NCBI GenBank assembly: GCA_024699325.1
Contig: JAILPS010000014.1
Location: 1 to 64,000, forward strand
Reading direction: 5' to 3'
Source of the DNA: Lachnospiraceae bacterium
GTDB lineage: Bacteria > Bacillota > Clostridia > Lachnospirales > Lachnospiraceae
Length of the DNA stretch: 64,000 nt
Shown here: positions 10,055 through 20,249 of the stretch, piece after piece
Numbering within the stretch: the first letter of the stretch is position 1
Layout of the letters: each line of letters begins with the position of its first letter
The notes under the pieces: model-generated
Told to the model about the DNA's origin: nothing
The model's input: the letters and a program-made list of their open reading frames with translations, nothing else
The model's database searches: none
Position numbers and translations under genes: made by a program

Positions 10055-10828
10055 ATGGTTTACTCAGAGGACTTGGAATTTCATTTGAAGATTAAGGCCG
10101 GGGATGTGGGCAGATATGTCCTGCTTCCCGGAGATCCAGGAAGATGTGAGAGCATCGCAAAATATTTTGACGACGCGAAGCTGGTGGCTTCTAACAGGGA
10201 GTACACCATCTACACGGGAAGCTTAAACGGCGAGAAGGTGAGCGTGTGCTCCACAGGCATCGGCGGGCCAAGTGCCGCCATCGCCATGGAGGAGTTGGCT
10301 CACGTGGGCGCCGACACATTTATAAGAGTTGGAACCTGCGGTGGAATGAAGACGGAAGTCATGGGAGGCGATGTGGTCATCGCGACAGGCGCCATAAGAG
10401 CCGAGGGAACGGGAAGGGAGTACCTCCCGATAGAGTTTCCGGCAGTGGCGGATTTTGACGTGGTTTCGGCGCTAAAAGAGGCTGCCATCAGGGAAAATAA
10501 CCGCTACCATATAGGCGTTGTGCAGTGCAAGGACAGCTTCTACGGCCAGCACGACCCGCTAAGCATGGGCTGCGGCGAGGAGCTCAAATACAAGTGGGAC
10601 GCGTGGATGAGGGGCGGCGCGCTTGGAAGCGAGATGGAGAGCGCAACTCTCATGATAGTTGCCGCGCTTCGAGGCCTCAGAATGGGCACTGTGCTCACGG
10701 TTTTTGCCAACCAGACCAGGCGCGAGCTGGGGCTTGACGACCCGAAGGATTACGACACCGACAGGGCTATAAGGACGGCAGTCACAGCTATGAGGATTCT
10801 TATTGAAAACGACAGGAGTAATGCATGA
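10055..10828 (+). CDS. udp: uridine phosphorylase
   Basis: [44 protein letters not shown]. Confidence 0.9.
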   Translation: MVYSEDLEFHLKIKAGDVGRYVLLPGDPGRCESIAKYFDDAKLVASNREYTIYTGSLNGEKVSVCSTGIGGPSAAIAMEELAHVGADTFIRVGTCGGMKTEVMGGDVVIATGAIRAEGTGREYLPIEFPAVADFDVVSALKEAAIRENNRYHIGVVQCKDSFYGQHDPLSMGCGEELKYKWDAWMRGGALGSEMESATLMIVAALRGLRMGTVLTVFANQTRRELGLDDPKDYDTDRAIRTAVTAMRILIENDRSNA

Positions 10829-13716
10829 ACATAATTGATTTATCCGGAATGTGGAGCTGCAGGCTCGACGCGGCGAAGAAGGGAGTTAAGGAAGGCTACT
10901 ACAACCATCTCTATGATGATATGGTGGAGCTTCCGGGCACTACCTCGCAGGCCCACCTAGGACCTGTAAACATGAAACGTGAGACCGGATTCCTCACGGA
11001 TGAATACGAATTTAGCGGCTGGGCGTGGTTTTCGAAGGACATAGTTTTGGACGATGAGAGCACCGGAAGACCTCTTCGCCTCTATCTTGAGAGAAGCAGG
11101 GTGACCAGAGTCTGGGTTGACGACGTGGAGGTCATGGCGGTGGGTCAGGACAGCTTAAATGCTCCCCACATCTACGATCTCACTGACTATGTGGACGACG
11201 CAGAGTTCAGACTGACCATTATGGTCAGCAACGTGGACTATCCCACCAAGGGCGGTCACATGACAAGCCCCGACACGCAGACCAACTGGAACGGCATCTG
11301 TGGCCGCATGGAGCTTCAGGTATGCGACGACGAATACCTTAAGAATGTGAGAGTTGACGCTGACGCAAAAACGGGCCACATAAGCCTTAAGATGGCATGG
11401 GAGAGCGTTGCGGACACGCCGGGAAGTCTGGGGCTGGAGTTTAAGATTGACACACTTACCCTAAGCACTGAGACAGTTGTGAGAGAGCCATTCGTGATTA
11501 AATGTGGCGATACCGCAACCGACACGCTGAGCGCCGGCATTATTTTAAAGCCTGGCGTCAACGAAAGAGAGCTGGATTTTTCTCTGGGCGAGGGAGTAAA
11601 ACTCTGGAGCGAATACAATCCCGTGCTCTACGAGCTAAGCATTTACGGCAACGAGGGGACCTTCTACGCAAAGACATATTTTGGCTTCAGGGATATCACA
11701 ACTGACGAGCACCATTTTTATGTAAATGGCGTGAAGACCTTCCTTAGAGGCAAACACGACGGAATGATTTTCCCTCTGACAGGTGCGGCGCCTACGGATG
11801 TAGAGAGCTGGGTCAGAGTGTTTAATATCGCCAAGAGCTACGGCATCAACCACTACAGATTCCACACATGCTGTCCTCCTGAGGCGGCATTTACTGCGGC
11901 AGATCTTGTGGGCATCTATCTAAGCCCCGAGCTTCCGTTTTGGGGAACCATCGCGGCGCCTGGCGAGGAGGGCTACAACGAGGAGGAGCAGGAGTACCTG
12001 ATAGCCGAGGGCTTCAGGATGCTGGAGGTTTTCGGAAACCACCCCTCATACGCCTTCATGAGTCTGGGCAATGAGCTGTGGGGAAGCAGCGAGAGACTTA
12101 ACGATATTCTGGCAGGCTACAGGGCGGTTGACAGCAGACACCTGTACACTCAGGGCTCTAACAACTTCCAGTTTGTGCCGTGTATTGTTGATAACGACGA
12201 CTATTTTGTGGGCGTCAGGTTTGGCGACGGCAAGCTTATAAGAGGCTCGTACGCCATGTGCGACGCGCCACAGGGCTTCGTGCAGACTGACAAGCCATCC
12301 ACAAACCACTCCTATGACGATGTATTCAAGCAGTTTGCGGGCGGGGACAGCTCCTCTGGCGAAGAGATAGAGATACAGTATGGCACGGGCACTAAGAAGG
12401 TTAAGGCAAATGCCGGCGGTTCCCTGGTGCTTAATAAGCCCGTGGTCTCACACGAGATAGGCCAGTACGGCGTGTACCCTGACTATAAGGAAATTAAGAA
12501 GTACACGGGAAGCCTAAAAGCCAGAAACCTGGAGATTTTTAAGGAGAGACTAGACGCTGCAGGCCTAACAGACATGGCCAATGACTTCTTCGTATACTCC
12601 GGAAAACTCGCGGTTGCCTGCTATAAGCTAGAGCTTGAGGCGGCCCACAGAAGCAGCATGATGGCGGGCTACCAGATACTTGACATACAGGATTTCTCAG
12701 GCCAGGGAACGGCTCTTGTGGGAATACTTGACGCCTTCATGGACAGCAAGGGCTTAATCACCCCGAAGGAGTGGAGAGGATTTTGCTCTGACGCGGTTCT
12801 TATGGCGCAGTTTGAGGATTTTGTTCTGGAGGCCGGAAGCACATTTGACGCGAAAATTCTACTCTCAGCCTACAGGCCGTCCCTGCTTGACGAGGACAGC
12901 GTGCAGGTCAAATGGAGTCTCTATGAGAGGGGCAGAATTAGCGTCGACTACGACGAGGTGGACGAGATTCTGATAACCGGCGGAACTCTGGAGAAGAAGA
13001 TAACTGAGCTTGGAGTTGTGGATTTTGGAAGCATAAGCGTCGCCATGCCGGAGCTCATACTTCCCGAGAGGCTTAAGCTGGTGCTTGAGATAACCTCAGA
13101 AAACATCGAGAATTCGTACGAGCTCTACGTTTTCCCTAAGAAGAATTCGTATGACATATACCCTGCTGACAGGGAAAATGTTGTGATTGCCCAGACGGTT
13201 GACGACGCGGTGCGCGCCCTACGCGCGGGCAAAAACACGGTTTTGTTTATCAGAACCGAGAAGGAATACATAGAGGGAACCTACTGCACGGACTTCTGGA
13301 ACTACCCTATGTTTAAGGGAATATCAGACTGGATGAAGAAGCCGCGCCCTGTAGGAACCATGGGACTGTCAATTGACGGCTCCAGCCAGGCATTTTCACT
13401 ATTCCCCTCAGAAAACTATTCCACACCGCAGTGGTACAACATTATCACAGGCGCCAGAATGCAGATACTTGACGGCGCGCCAATCGTGCCCATAGTGTCC
13501 GTGATTGACAATGTGGAGCGAAACCATAAGCTTGGATTTATGTGGGAGGCGAAGGTGGAGGACGCAAACCTCTTGGTTGTGGCGAGGCCCATAGGAGAGT
13601 TGGTGGCAACTCTTGAGGGAAAACAGTTAGTTAAGAGCGTTTTGTGCTACGCGGCCACCGAGGATTTTAATCCTCTCGGCACACTTAGCATGGCAGAGTT
13701 TAGAAAACTTGTATAG
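10825..13716 (+). CDS. glycoside hydrolase family 2 protein (beta-galactosidase-like)
   Basis: 963 aa; sugar-binding/Ig/TIM GH2 layout; ...[18 protein letters not shown]..., [17 protein letters not shown] (acid/base NE); ATGA overlap with udp. Confidence 0.85.
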   Translation: MNIIDLSGMWSCRLDAAKKGVKEGYYNHLYDDMVELPGTTSQAHLGPVNMKRETGFLTDEYEFSGWAWFSKDIVLDDESTGRPLRLYLERSRVTRVWVDDVEVMAVGQDSLNAPHIYDLTDYVDDAEFRLTIMVSNVDYPTKGGHMTSPDTQTNWNGICGRMELQVCDDEYLKNVRVDADAKTGHISLKMAWESVADTPGSLGLEFKIDTLTLSTETVVREPFVIKCGDTATDTLSAGIILKPGVNERELDFSLGEGVKLWSEYNPVLYELSIYGNEGTFYAKTYFGFRDITTDEHHFYVNGVKTFLRGKHDGMIFPLTGAAPTDVESWVRVFNIAKSYGINHYRFHTCCPPEAAFTAADLVGIYLSPELPFWGTIAAPGEEGYNEEEQEYLIAEGFRMLEVFGNHPSYAFMSLGNELWGSSERLNDILAGYRAVDSRHLYTQGSNNFQFVPCIVDNDDYFVGVRFGDGKLIRGSYAMCDAPQGFVQTDKPSTNHSYDDVFKQFAGGDSSSGEEIEIQYGTGTKKVKANAGGSLVLNKPVVSHEIGQYGVYPDYKEIKKYTGSLKARNLEIFKERLDAAGLTDMANDFFVYSGKLAVACYKLELEAAHRSSMMAGYQILDIQDFSGQGTALVGILDAFMDSKGLITPKEWRGFCSDAVLMAQFEDFVLEAGSTFDAKILLSAYRPSLLDEDSVQVKWSLYERGRISVDYDEVDEILITGGTLEKKITELGVVDFGSISVAMPELILPERLKLVLEITSENIENSYELYVFPKKNSYDIYPADRENVVIAQTVDDAVRALRAGKNTVLFIRTEKEYIEGTYCTDFWNYPMFKGISDWMKKPRPVGTMGLSIDGSSQAFSLFPSENYSTPQWYNIITGARMQILDGAPIVPIVSVIDNVERNHKLGFMWEAKVEDANLLVVARPIGELVATLEGKQLVKSVLCYAATEDFNPLGTLSMAEFRKLV

Positions 13717-13720
13717 AATA

Positions 13721-13752
13721 AATAAGCCTCCGGATCGCTCCGGAGGCTTATT
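13721..13752. terminator. bidirectional intrinsic terminator
   Basis: AATAAGCCTCCGGATCGCTCCGGAGGCTTATT. Confidence 0.9.
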
Positions 13753-13757
13753 TGGTG

Positions 13758-14240
13758 TTATTTGTCATCTGGGATGGTGTTCATCTCTAGGTTGTCGTCC
13801 ATATGCTTAAGCTGAAGGTTCAGTCTGGATATGGATTCCTTAATCTTCTTGCGGCTTGAGAGGGATTCCTTAAGCACTTCCTCATAGGTCTTGGCTGACT
13901 TATAATTAGCCCATGTAGCCTGATATTTGACGCTTGCCGGGTATTTGACAATGGCGAATACCAGAAATGCTACGGCAGCCACCACCATGATTATGAAGCC
14001 CGGAATGTAGATTGTCTGCGGCATGGATTCCTTGGCCATGATAATGAGGCACGAGCACAGTGCACAAAATGCTCCCAGTACCAGATAGACCATAACCTCC
14101 TGGCGCTTGGAATTCTGAGTCTTGATGACTTCCTGTGTGCGTCTGCTCTCCTCATCGAGCTTGACTAAGAGGCTCTCCTTGCGTCCTCTTAAATAGGTCA
14201 GCGGGCTGACCGTTTCGGTTGCGTTGCGTATAACTTCCAT
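13758..14240 (-). CDS. small membrane protein with flanking coiled-coil segments
   Basis: Two hydrophobic segments flanked by charged helices; RBS gggaggaattATG at 14240. Confidence 0.6.
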   Translation of the reverse strand: MEVIRNATETVSPLTYLRGRKESLLVKLDEESRRTQEVIKTQNSKRQEVMVYLVLGAFCALCSCLIIMAKESMPQTIYIPGFIIMVVAAVAFLVFAIVKYPASVKYQATWANYKSAKTYEEVLKESLSSRKKIKESISRLNLQLKHMDDNLEMNTIPDDK

Positions 14241-14262
14241 AATTCCTCCCAGTGTATCTATA

Positions 14263-16185
14263 TTATCGTCGGTCATCCCTTCTGTGAAGTGGATGTTCCT
14301 TCTTTTTGTCGTACATTCTGTCGTCAGCCGTGCGGATAAGCGCGTCTATCGAGAAGTTGTCATCAGGTATCTCATAGGCGTATCCGAAGCTTGCGCTGAC
14401 AGGGTATGGCTTAGGCGTGAGCTTACTTACCTTAGCTACATGCGCCTCAACCCTCCTGACGTAGTCAGAGGCCTCGCTCTCAGGGCTGTCACATAAAAAT
14501 GCGACTGAGAATTCGTCACCGCCAAATCTCGCACATATGGCTCCGGGTGGAGCTTCGGCCTGCAGCGCCTCCGCCACTGTTTTGATGGCGTAATCGCCCT
14601 CCTGGTGGCTGAATGTGTCGTTTAAATACTTGAGACCGTTAAGGTCTATTGAAAATGCAACCAGATATCTGTCAGACGTGCGCCCCTGTGCAATCATATC
14701 ATCTATGAGAGTGTAGAAGCCGCGGCGGTTATACAGGCTTGTGAGATAGTCATGCACAAACACCATCTGAAGGTCTGTAAGAGCCTTGCGCAGATGATAC
14801 TGCGCATGTAAGAGCTCGAGCACCTGGTTGTAGTTTGAATTATATATCTGCAGATGTGTGAACTGATCAAAATCATCCGGCACAACAATAACCATATGTC
14901 CGACCACAATGTCCTGAAAATGAGCAGGAAGTATGAGAACTGTGTTGTTGTCCGAAAACAGTCGCTCAGGGTTTAGCATAAGAGCGCGCGTCTTCATGGT
15001 CTCAACTAGAGGATCCACAGTTTCGCCGTTTTGATAGTTGATTATCATCCTGGAGAACTCGCTGTATCTGCCGCTGTTTTTATCTGTCACATCGTCGTCT
15101 AAATAGTTGTCGCAGGCGTAGAAGGAGAACTCCTTAAGCTTGAGAAATGATGCGTAGCGCCCGAAGTTGATGGTTGGAATATCCGCAGTTTCAGCTGAGC
15201 TCGCCTTGGAAATCATGTTGCTCATAATCTCGTGGAACTCGTTGATGGAAATCATCTGCGAATACAGATCCATAACCCTGTCATTTGCGTTGGTCACGCG
15301 CTTGGGTTTACAGCCACATGACTGTGAAAACACCACATTGTCAGGTATTAAATAATCCTGCGGGCAGCTGTACATATCCCGCCCCTTCTTGACAATGGAG
15401 ACTGCCACCTTCGCCGCATGCTCATAGTCAGTGGCGGCTGTGGTAAGTCTTGGAGTGTGATACCGCTCGGCGTCCACGCCGTCATAGCCTGTGACTATCA
15501 CATCCTCGGGAACTTTTAAGCCGGCGTCCTCCAGACAGCTGCACACTGTCATGGCCATGGTGTCGTTGGCGCAGACTATGGCCTCCGGGACCTCGCCCTT
15601 AGACAACATCTCTCTCATGGCATCCTGTGTAGGCCACTGCCAGAAGTCTCCGTAATATATTCTGTCTTCCTCGACGGGAATGTTATGCTCCTCTAAAACC
15701 TTCTTGTATGAGGCTATTCTCGCATCTGAGTATTCGTTGTTTCGCATGCCCGCCATGAAGTTGATTCTTCTGCAACCGTGGTGCTCCACAACATGTCTCA
15801 CGATGGTCTCCAAGCTGTTCGCATACGTGAAGCGTATGTTGTGGCAGCCAGGAAGTGGATCATCGATGGAGATTACCGGAATGTGGTGCGAGAGCGCCTC
15901 GTTTGCAAGCCTCATGGTAACATCGCCGATTTTGATGGTTCTCGTGGCGATTATCAGGGCATCTAACTTGTCATAGGGGATGAGGGAGTAAACCGCCTCC
16001 TCGCCCTTGTCGTAGGCATCTCTTCGGTAGAGGTCTGTAAATGAGCTGAAAACAAGCAGATTGAAGCCGGAAGCCTTAAGCTCCCTCTGAAGATAGTGTA
16101 GAATTTTCTGCTCTGCCTCGCCGTTTAGATGGGCGATAACCAGCCCGACTATATGTCTGCCGCCGATGTTTAATTCTTCTACCAT
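14263..16185 (-). CDS. LacI-type ligand-binding domain protein fused to GGDEF diguanylate cyclase
   Basis: HIVGLVIAHLNGEAEQKILHYLQRELKASGFNLLVFSS ... VICANDTMAMTVCSCLEDAGLKVPEDVIVTGYDG (LacI/GalR Peripla_BP_3-like), then SIDLNGLKYLNDTFSHQEGDYAIK...RFGGDEFSVAFL; start at MVEELNIG. Confidence 0.85.
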   Translation of the reverse strand: MVEELNIGGRHIVGLVIAHLNGEAEQKILHYLQRELKASGFNLLVFSSFTDLYRRDAYDKGEEAVYSLIPYDKLDALIIATRTIKIGDVTMRLANEALSHHIPVISIDDPLPGCHNIRFTYANSLETIVRHVVEHHGCRRINFMAGMRNNEYSDARIASYKKVLEEHNIPVEEDRIYYGDFWQWPTQDAMREMLSKGEVPEAIVCANDTMAMTVCSCLEDAGLKVPEDVIVTGYDGVDAERYHTPRLTTAATDYEHAAKVAVSIVKKGRDMYSCPQDYLIPDNVVFSQSCGCKPKRVTNANDRVMDLYSQMISINEFHEIMSNMISKASSAETADIPTINFGRYASFLKLKEFSFYACDNYLDDDVTDKNSGRYSEFSRMIINYQNGETVDPLVETMKTRALMLNPERLFSDNNTVLILPAHFQDIVVGHMVIVVPDDFDQFTHLQIYNSNYNQVLELLHAQYHLRKALTDLQMVFVHDYLTSLYNRRGFYTLIDDMIAQGRTSDRYLVAFSIDLNGLKYLNDTFSHQEGDYAIKTVAEALQAEAPPGAICARFGGDEFSVAFLCDSPESEASDYVRRVEAHVAKVSKLTPKPYPVSASFGYAYEIPDDNFSIDALIRTADDRMYDKKKEHPLHRRDDRR

Positions 16186-16345
16186 ATAAACACCCCAATA
16201 CAAACAAGAAACTACCGTATGAAAAACTATTACAATAATTGGATTATAAACTATAATGAAAAAAAGTGCAACTAATATGTCTTTACTGCAAGGATTATTT
16301 AGTATAAAATAGGGCATATTATTTGAGTTGTTTTAGAGGTTTTAT

Positions 16346-16894
16346 ATGGCTGTTATATATATTTATAAAAATCTTATATCTGAAAATCCTGATTATTCCT
16401 CACAGCACCAGGCGGGAGTGGCGTTAAGCGCATACATAAGGCAAAGTTTAGGTATGAGCTACACAAATATCTCCCACAGCGGGCGCTATGTGCTGATAAT
16501 CGGAGGTGACTGCAGGGTGGGCGTTGACGTGGAGCTAAGAGGCCGCGAGGTGAGCCCTCAGGCGGTTTTAAGGTCGCTTTCAGAGGGCGAGAGAGACAGG
16601 TGCAGGGAGGGAGAATTCCTGCGCTACTGGACACTTAAGGAGGCCTACGGCAAATGCATGGGAGTTGGGCTCTTATACGACTACAGGGGCACGGATTTCC
16701 TGATAGAACACGGGGCCGATGAACTTAGAAGGGTTGAGGGCAGGGATAAGAACTACTCCTATGTCAACTATTTCGGGCCTGAGATTGTGTTTAGCGCATG
16801 CTCAGAAAATGCCGGGGAGAGTTTTAGCGTGTGTCAAATCATTGACGGGGAGACGGACGGGGAGTTTGCATTAAAACCCTGGCCTGAAACCTGA
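16346..16894 (+). CDS. 4'-phosphopantetheinyl transferase superfamily protein
   Basis: VGVDVELRGR ... FLRYWTLKEAYGKCMGVGL (GVDVE and WxxKEAxxK motifs). Confidence 0.88.
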   Translation: MAVIYIYKNLISENPDYSSQHQAGVALSAYIRQSLGMSYTNISHSGRYVLIIGGDCRVGVDVELRGREVSPQAVLRSLSEGERDRCREGEFLRYWTLKEAYGKCMGVGLLYDYRGTDFLIEHGADELRRVEGRDKNYSYVNYFGPEIVFSACSENAGESFSVCQIIDGETDGEFALKPWPET

Positions 16895-16933
16895 AATATT
16901 TGGCGCGACTAAAATGAAACCGAAACGAAAACG

Positions 16934-16956
16934 TTTAACGTTTAATGAACGTTAAA
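16934..16956. promoter_or_regulatory. perfect inverted repeat, candidate operator
   Basis: TTTAACGTT-TAATG-AACGTTAAA, 9-bp arms. Confidence 0.5.
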
Positions 16957-17136
16957 ACAATTAAGGTATTATCAACATAAAACATGTAATAAAATTGTCA
17001 CAAATCACGATTTTGATTTCAAAGTCCTTTTGATATATGAATTTGAGACATTTTGTGCTATCCTTTTATAAGAATTTTAGAGTTTGTTTAGTTTTAATTG
17101 ATACTAAAACAAAACGTGTTTAAGGAGGACAACAAA

Positions 17137-18027
17137 ATGTTTATTAAAAAGTTGGCAGCCTGTGCGGCGGCTGCTACACTGACACTTGCCATAGGCGTTG
17201 CGGCTATGGCTGACAGCTATTCATACACTCAGTATACATGGTGGAGTGCGTGGACACCATCCTTCGAGCTTGCAGACGGAGAGACACTCGAGTTTACAGG
17301 TTCATCAAGCTACAATGTGTCCAACGATCAGAGTTCTGAGCCTGGTTTGAAGAACTGGAAGGGCATCAACACAGTTTTGTGTAATGTTCAGACTGACGGT
17401 ACGACAGTACCTTCTGCTGATAATTTCACAGGCTATGCAGAGTACGGCGCCTACAGAGTTGACAACTTCGGCTGGGGAAGCTGCTACGACAGCTCTAATA
17501 ACGAGAGCAACTGGAACTGGGACACATATGCTGATATGATTGCCGACTGTACCTACACATTTACAATATCAAGAAGCGGCAATGTTGTGACTGAGGTCAT
17601 CAACATCACAGGCACTAACGGAAGCAGCGGATACCAGAAGTACGTGAGCACATGTACAGATTCTTCCATCTATGTATTCTTCACAGCTGATGCCGGAGTT
17701 ACATGGAATATTACAGAGGCTGTAGAGGAGACCACAACAGAGGCTGAGACAACCACCGAGGAGGAGACAACCACTGAGGAGGCTACAACAGAAGAGGTTA
17801 CCACAGCAGCAGATGATACCACAGCGGCAGATGATACCACAGCAGCTGATGAGACGACCGAGGCTGAGACCACAACAGAGGAAGAGGCAACAACCGAGGC
17901 TGAGACTACCACTTCAGGCTCAACTGATGCGGCAAATACAGCCGGCTCCATCCCTGCACTTCCTATAATTCTGTTTATGGGAGCGGCTCTTGGAGCACTT
18001 GCTTTCGTATCTAAGAAGAACAACTAA
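17137..18027 (+). CDS. secreted, C-terminally membrane-anchored surface protein with Thr/Glu-rich stalk
   Basis: Signal peptide MFIKKLAACAAAATLTLAIGVAAMA; Trp/Tyr-rich beta-type domain; TTEAETTTEEETT repeats; IPALPIILFMGAALGALAFVSKKNN tail; RBS aaggagg. Confidence 0.8.
   Translation: MFIKKLAACAAAATLTLAIGVAAMADSYSYTQYTWWSAWTPSFELADGETLEFTGSSSYNVSNDQSSEPGLKNWKGINTVLCNVQTDGTTVPSADNFTGYAEYGAYRVDNFGWGSCYDSSNNESNWNWDTYADMIADCTYTFTISRSGNVVTEVINITGTNGSSGYQKYVSTCTDSSIYVFFTADAGVTWNITEAVEETTTEAETTTEEETTTEEATTEEVTTAADDTTAADDTTAADETTEAETTTEEEATTEAETTTSGSTDAANTAGSIPALPIILFMGAALGALAFVSKKNN
17716..17920 (+). repeat. low-complexity coding repeats (T/E/A/D-rich linker)
   Basis: TTEAETTTEEETTTEEATTEEVTTAADDTTAADDTTAADETTEAETTTEEEATTEAETTT. 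Confidence 0.85.
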
Positions 18028-18047
18028 CTACCATGACTATATGACGA

Positions 18048-18080
18048 GGCCCGACGCTTAGCGCCGGGCTTTGTCTATTT
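18048..18080 (+). terminator. intrinsic terminator
   Basis: GCCCGACGCTTAGCGCCGGGCTTTGTCTATTTT, stem with one bulge. Confidence 0.75.
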
Positions 18081-18232
18081 TGGTCAAATATTCAGTCTCT
18101 ATGTTTCAAAAGTGTTACACATAGTTTAAATATCAAATATGCTCTTGAAAATGAAAAATTTAATGATAAAATAACCATATGTTGTAGTGGAAGGGTCTAT
18201 GCTGACCTTTTGACGACATGAAGGAGACTATT

Positions 18233-19963
18233 ATGAAAAGATTGATTAAGGTGATTACAGCGTCAACGCTTCTGTCACTTTCCATGGCTGCAACGGCATT
18301 TGCCACGGATAGCGAAGGCGGAGTTGTTATAATCAACCCGGGCGAGGAGACAACTGCAGTTGACATATCTGTTGACGAGGACCAGATTATCCAGGAGGGT
18401 ATTTATTTTGGCGATGTCGCTGTCGGAGGAATGACAGTGGACGAGGCCAGAAAGGTTATCGCTGAATATGTTGCCAAGGTCGGAGAGATGAACATCAGAC
18501 TCTCCACAGAGACAGGCTACGAGGAGTTGCCGGTTTCTGAACTGAACCCTGTATGTAACAACGAGGAGGAGATGTTAGCCACAGCGGTCGGCGTTAAGCA
18601 TGTCGGAAGCCTCATCTCACAGTACAAGCAGGCTAAGGATCTGGAGTGCAACAGCTTATACATCGACTATGACATAGCATTTTCTATGGATAATGTTATG
18701 GACTTCCTGGTTGAGCATTCAGAGGCCTTCGAGACAGAGCCTGTGAACGCTTCCGTTAAGCTCAATGAGGACGGAACGTTTAAGGTCATCGAGGCTATCA
18801 ACGGCTTCACATTAGACTATGATAAGACATATGACGCTATCAAGGATGTCATCAAGAACTGTGACACATCCCTTGAGTATCTGACATGCCAGGTTGAGGG
18901 AACAACCACTGAGCCACAGTACGGCACAGAGATTTTTGAGGGCTTCGGAGATCTTCTCGGAGAGGCCAGCACGGAGTACAGATGCACCGGCGAGATGGAG
19001 AACAGAGCTATTAACGTAAGGACAGCCATCACGCGTATCAACGGAACGGTTTTATATCCGGGACAGCAGTTCTCATACTGCAGCGCAGTTCAGCCGTTCA
19101 CAATTGAGGGCGGGTACGTTCTCGCGGGAACATACACTTCAACAGGCGTTGAGGATGACTTAGGCGGCGGTATCTGCCAGGTTTCAACAACACTTTACGA
19201 CGCGTGCCTGTGGTCAGAGCTTCAGATTGACTTCAGACGTCCTCACTCTAAGACAGTTGACTATGTTCCATATTCCATGGACGCCATGGTTTATGTCAAG
19301 GGCAATCAGGACTATAAGTTCACCAACAACACAGATCACGCCATCTACATTCAGTATTACTACACAACCATCTCTGACAGCAAGGAGAAGATGACATGTA
19401 AGATTTATGGAACGGAGTACAGACCTGAGAACCGCACCATCGACTACATTTCATACACGGACAGCACATCGACCACTGATCCTCCATACCTTATCACATA
19501 TGATGAGGAACTCGATCCATTCCCAACCTATGAGAAGGATGAGCCTAATTACTTCTACTATATACAGGCGCATATCGGAGCCAAGTCCCACCTCGATAAG
19601 GTTGTATATGTTGACGGCGTTGTCGTGTCAACCACAACCATCAGCAGGGACAGCTACAAGCCTATGCAGGGTGTGTTCACAATCCATCCTGACACGACTA
19701 TCAAGACGCTCGGTCTTGACGAGATTTTGGGTATCGCAGGTCTTCAGTTCTACTTCCCTGAGGAGTTGACAACTGAGGAGGAGACAACCACTCCTGAGGA
19801 GACGACGACGGTTTCTGAGACAACCACAACCCAGGCGGAGACCACCACGGTGGCGGAGACAACCACCACGGCTCCTGCGACTGAGCCGGCTACGGACCCG
19901 GCAACTGACCCGGCTACGGACCCGGCAACTGATCCGGCCACAGAGGGAAATGCTGGCGAATAG
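18233..19963 (+). CDS. VanW family protein with PG-binding-like N-terminal region and TTE/PATDP tail
   Basis: RNVRTAITRINGTVLYPGQQFSYCSAVQPF...GGGICQVSTTLYDACLWS (VanW); RBS aaggag before ATG 18233. Confidence 0.85.
   Translation: MKRLIKVITASTLLSLSMAATAFATDSEGGVVIINPGEETTAVDISVDEDQIIQEGIYFGDVAVGGMTVDEARKVIAEYVAKVGEMNIRLSTETGYEELPVSELNPVCNNEEEMLATAVGVKHVGSLISQYKQAKDLECNSLYIDYDIAFSMDNVMDFLVEHSEAFETEPVNASVKLNEDGTFKVIEAINGFTLDYDKTYDAIKDVIKNCDTSLEYLTCQVEGTTTEPQYGTEIFEGFGDLLGEASTEYRCTGEMENRAINVRTAITRINGTVLYPGQQFSYCSAVQPFTIEGGYVLAGTYTSTGVEDDLGGGICQVSTTLYDACLWSELQIDFRRPHSKTVDYVPYSMDAMVYVKGNQDYKFTNNTDHAIYIQYYYTTISDSKEKMTCKIYGTEYRPENRTIDYISYTDSTSTTDPPYLITYDEELDPFPTYEKDEPNYFYYIQAHIGAKSHLDKVVYVDGVVVSTTTISRDSYKPMQGVFTIHPDTTIKTLGLDEILGIAGLQFYFPEELTTEEETTTPEETTTVSETTTTQAETTTVAETTTTAPATEPATDPATDPATDPATDPATEGNAGE
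19880..19945 (+). repeat. tandem coding repeat encoding (PATD)n
   Basis: CCGGCTACGGACCCGGCAACTGAC repeated, PATDPATDPATDPATDPAT. Confidence 0.8.
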
Positions 19964-19970
19964 AATTATC

Positions 19971-20004
19971 GAGACAGGTCATGCAGACCTGTCTCGTTTT
20001 ACAT
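19971..20004 (+). terminator. intrinsic terminator
   Basis: GAGACAGGTC-ATGCA-GACCTGTCTCGTTTT. Confidence 0.85.
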
Positions 20005-20050
20005 CATAGAAGTCTGAATCTGATGATGTGTAAGTTTTTTATAAAAGTGC

Positions 20051-20079
20051 TTGCAATTTTAAAACTGTTATGCTAAACT
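20051..20079 (+). promoter_or_regulatory. sigma70-type promoter for tRNA-Cys
   Basis: TTGCAA - 17 nt - TAAACT. Confidence 0.6.
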
Positions 20080-20099
20080 CTCCTTTGTTTGACATACAC

Positions 20100-20170
20100 G
20101 GTGACATAGCCAAGCGGTAAGGCGTGGGTCTGCAACACCCTGATCCCCGGTTCAAATCCGGGTGTCACCT
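20100..20170 (+). tRNA. tRNA-Cys (GCA), CCA not encoded
   Basis: GGTGACA/TGTCACC acceptor stem; loop CTGCAAC with GCA anticodon; GGTTCAAATCC T-arm. Confidence 0.93.
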
Positions 20171-20249
20171 CTAGAAGAACTCGGAGATTCTCCGGGTTCT
20201 TTTTCGCATAAGTAGTTTAATCAAGCATATTAGGATATAGGAGAATAAT

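Noticed and set aside
17670-18023. 117-aa minus-strand ORF of SSVVVSASVV repeats
   Set aside because: Antisense to the Thr/Glu repeat region of the surface-protein gene; biased codon artefact without RBS
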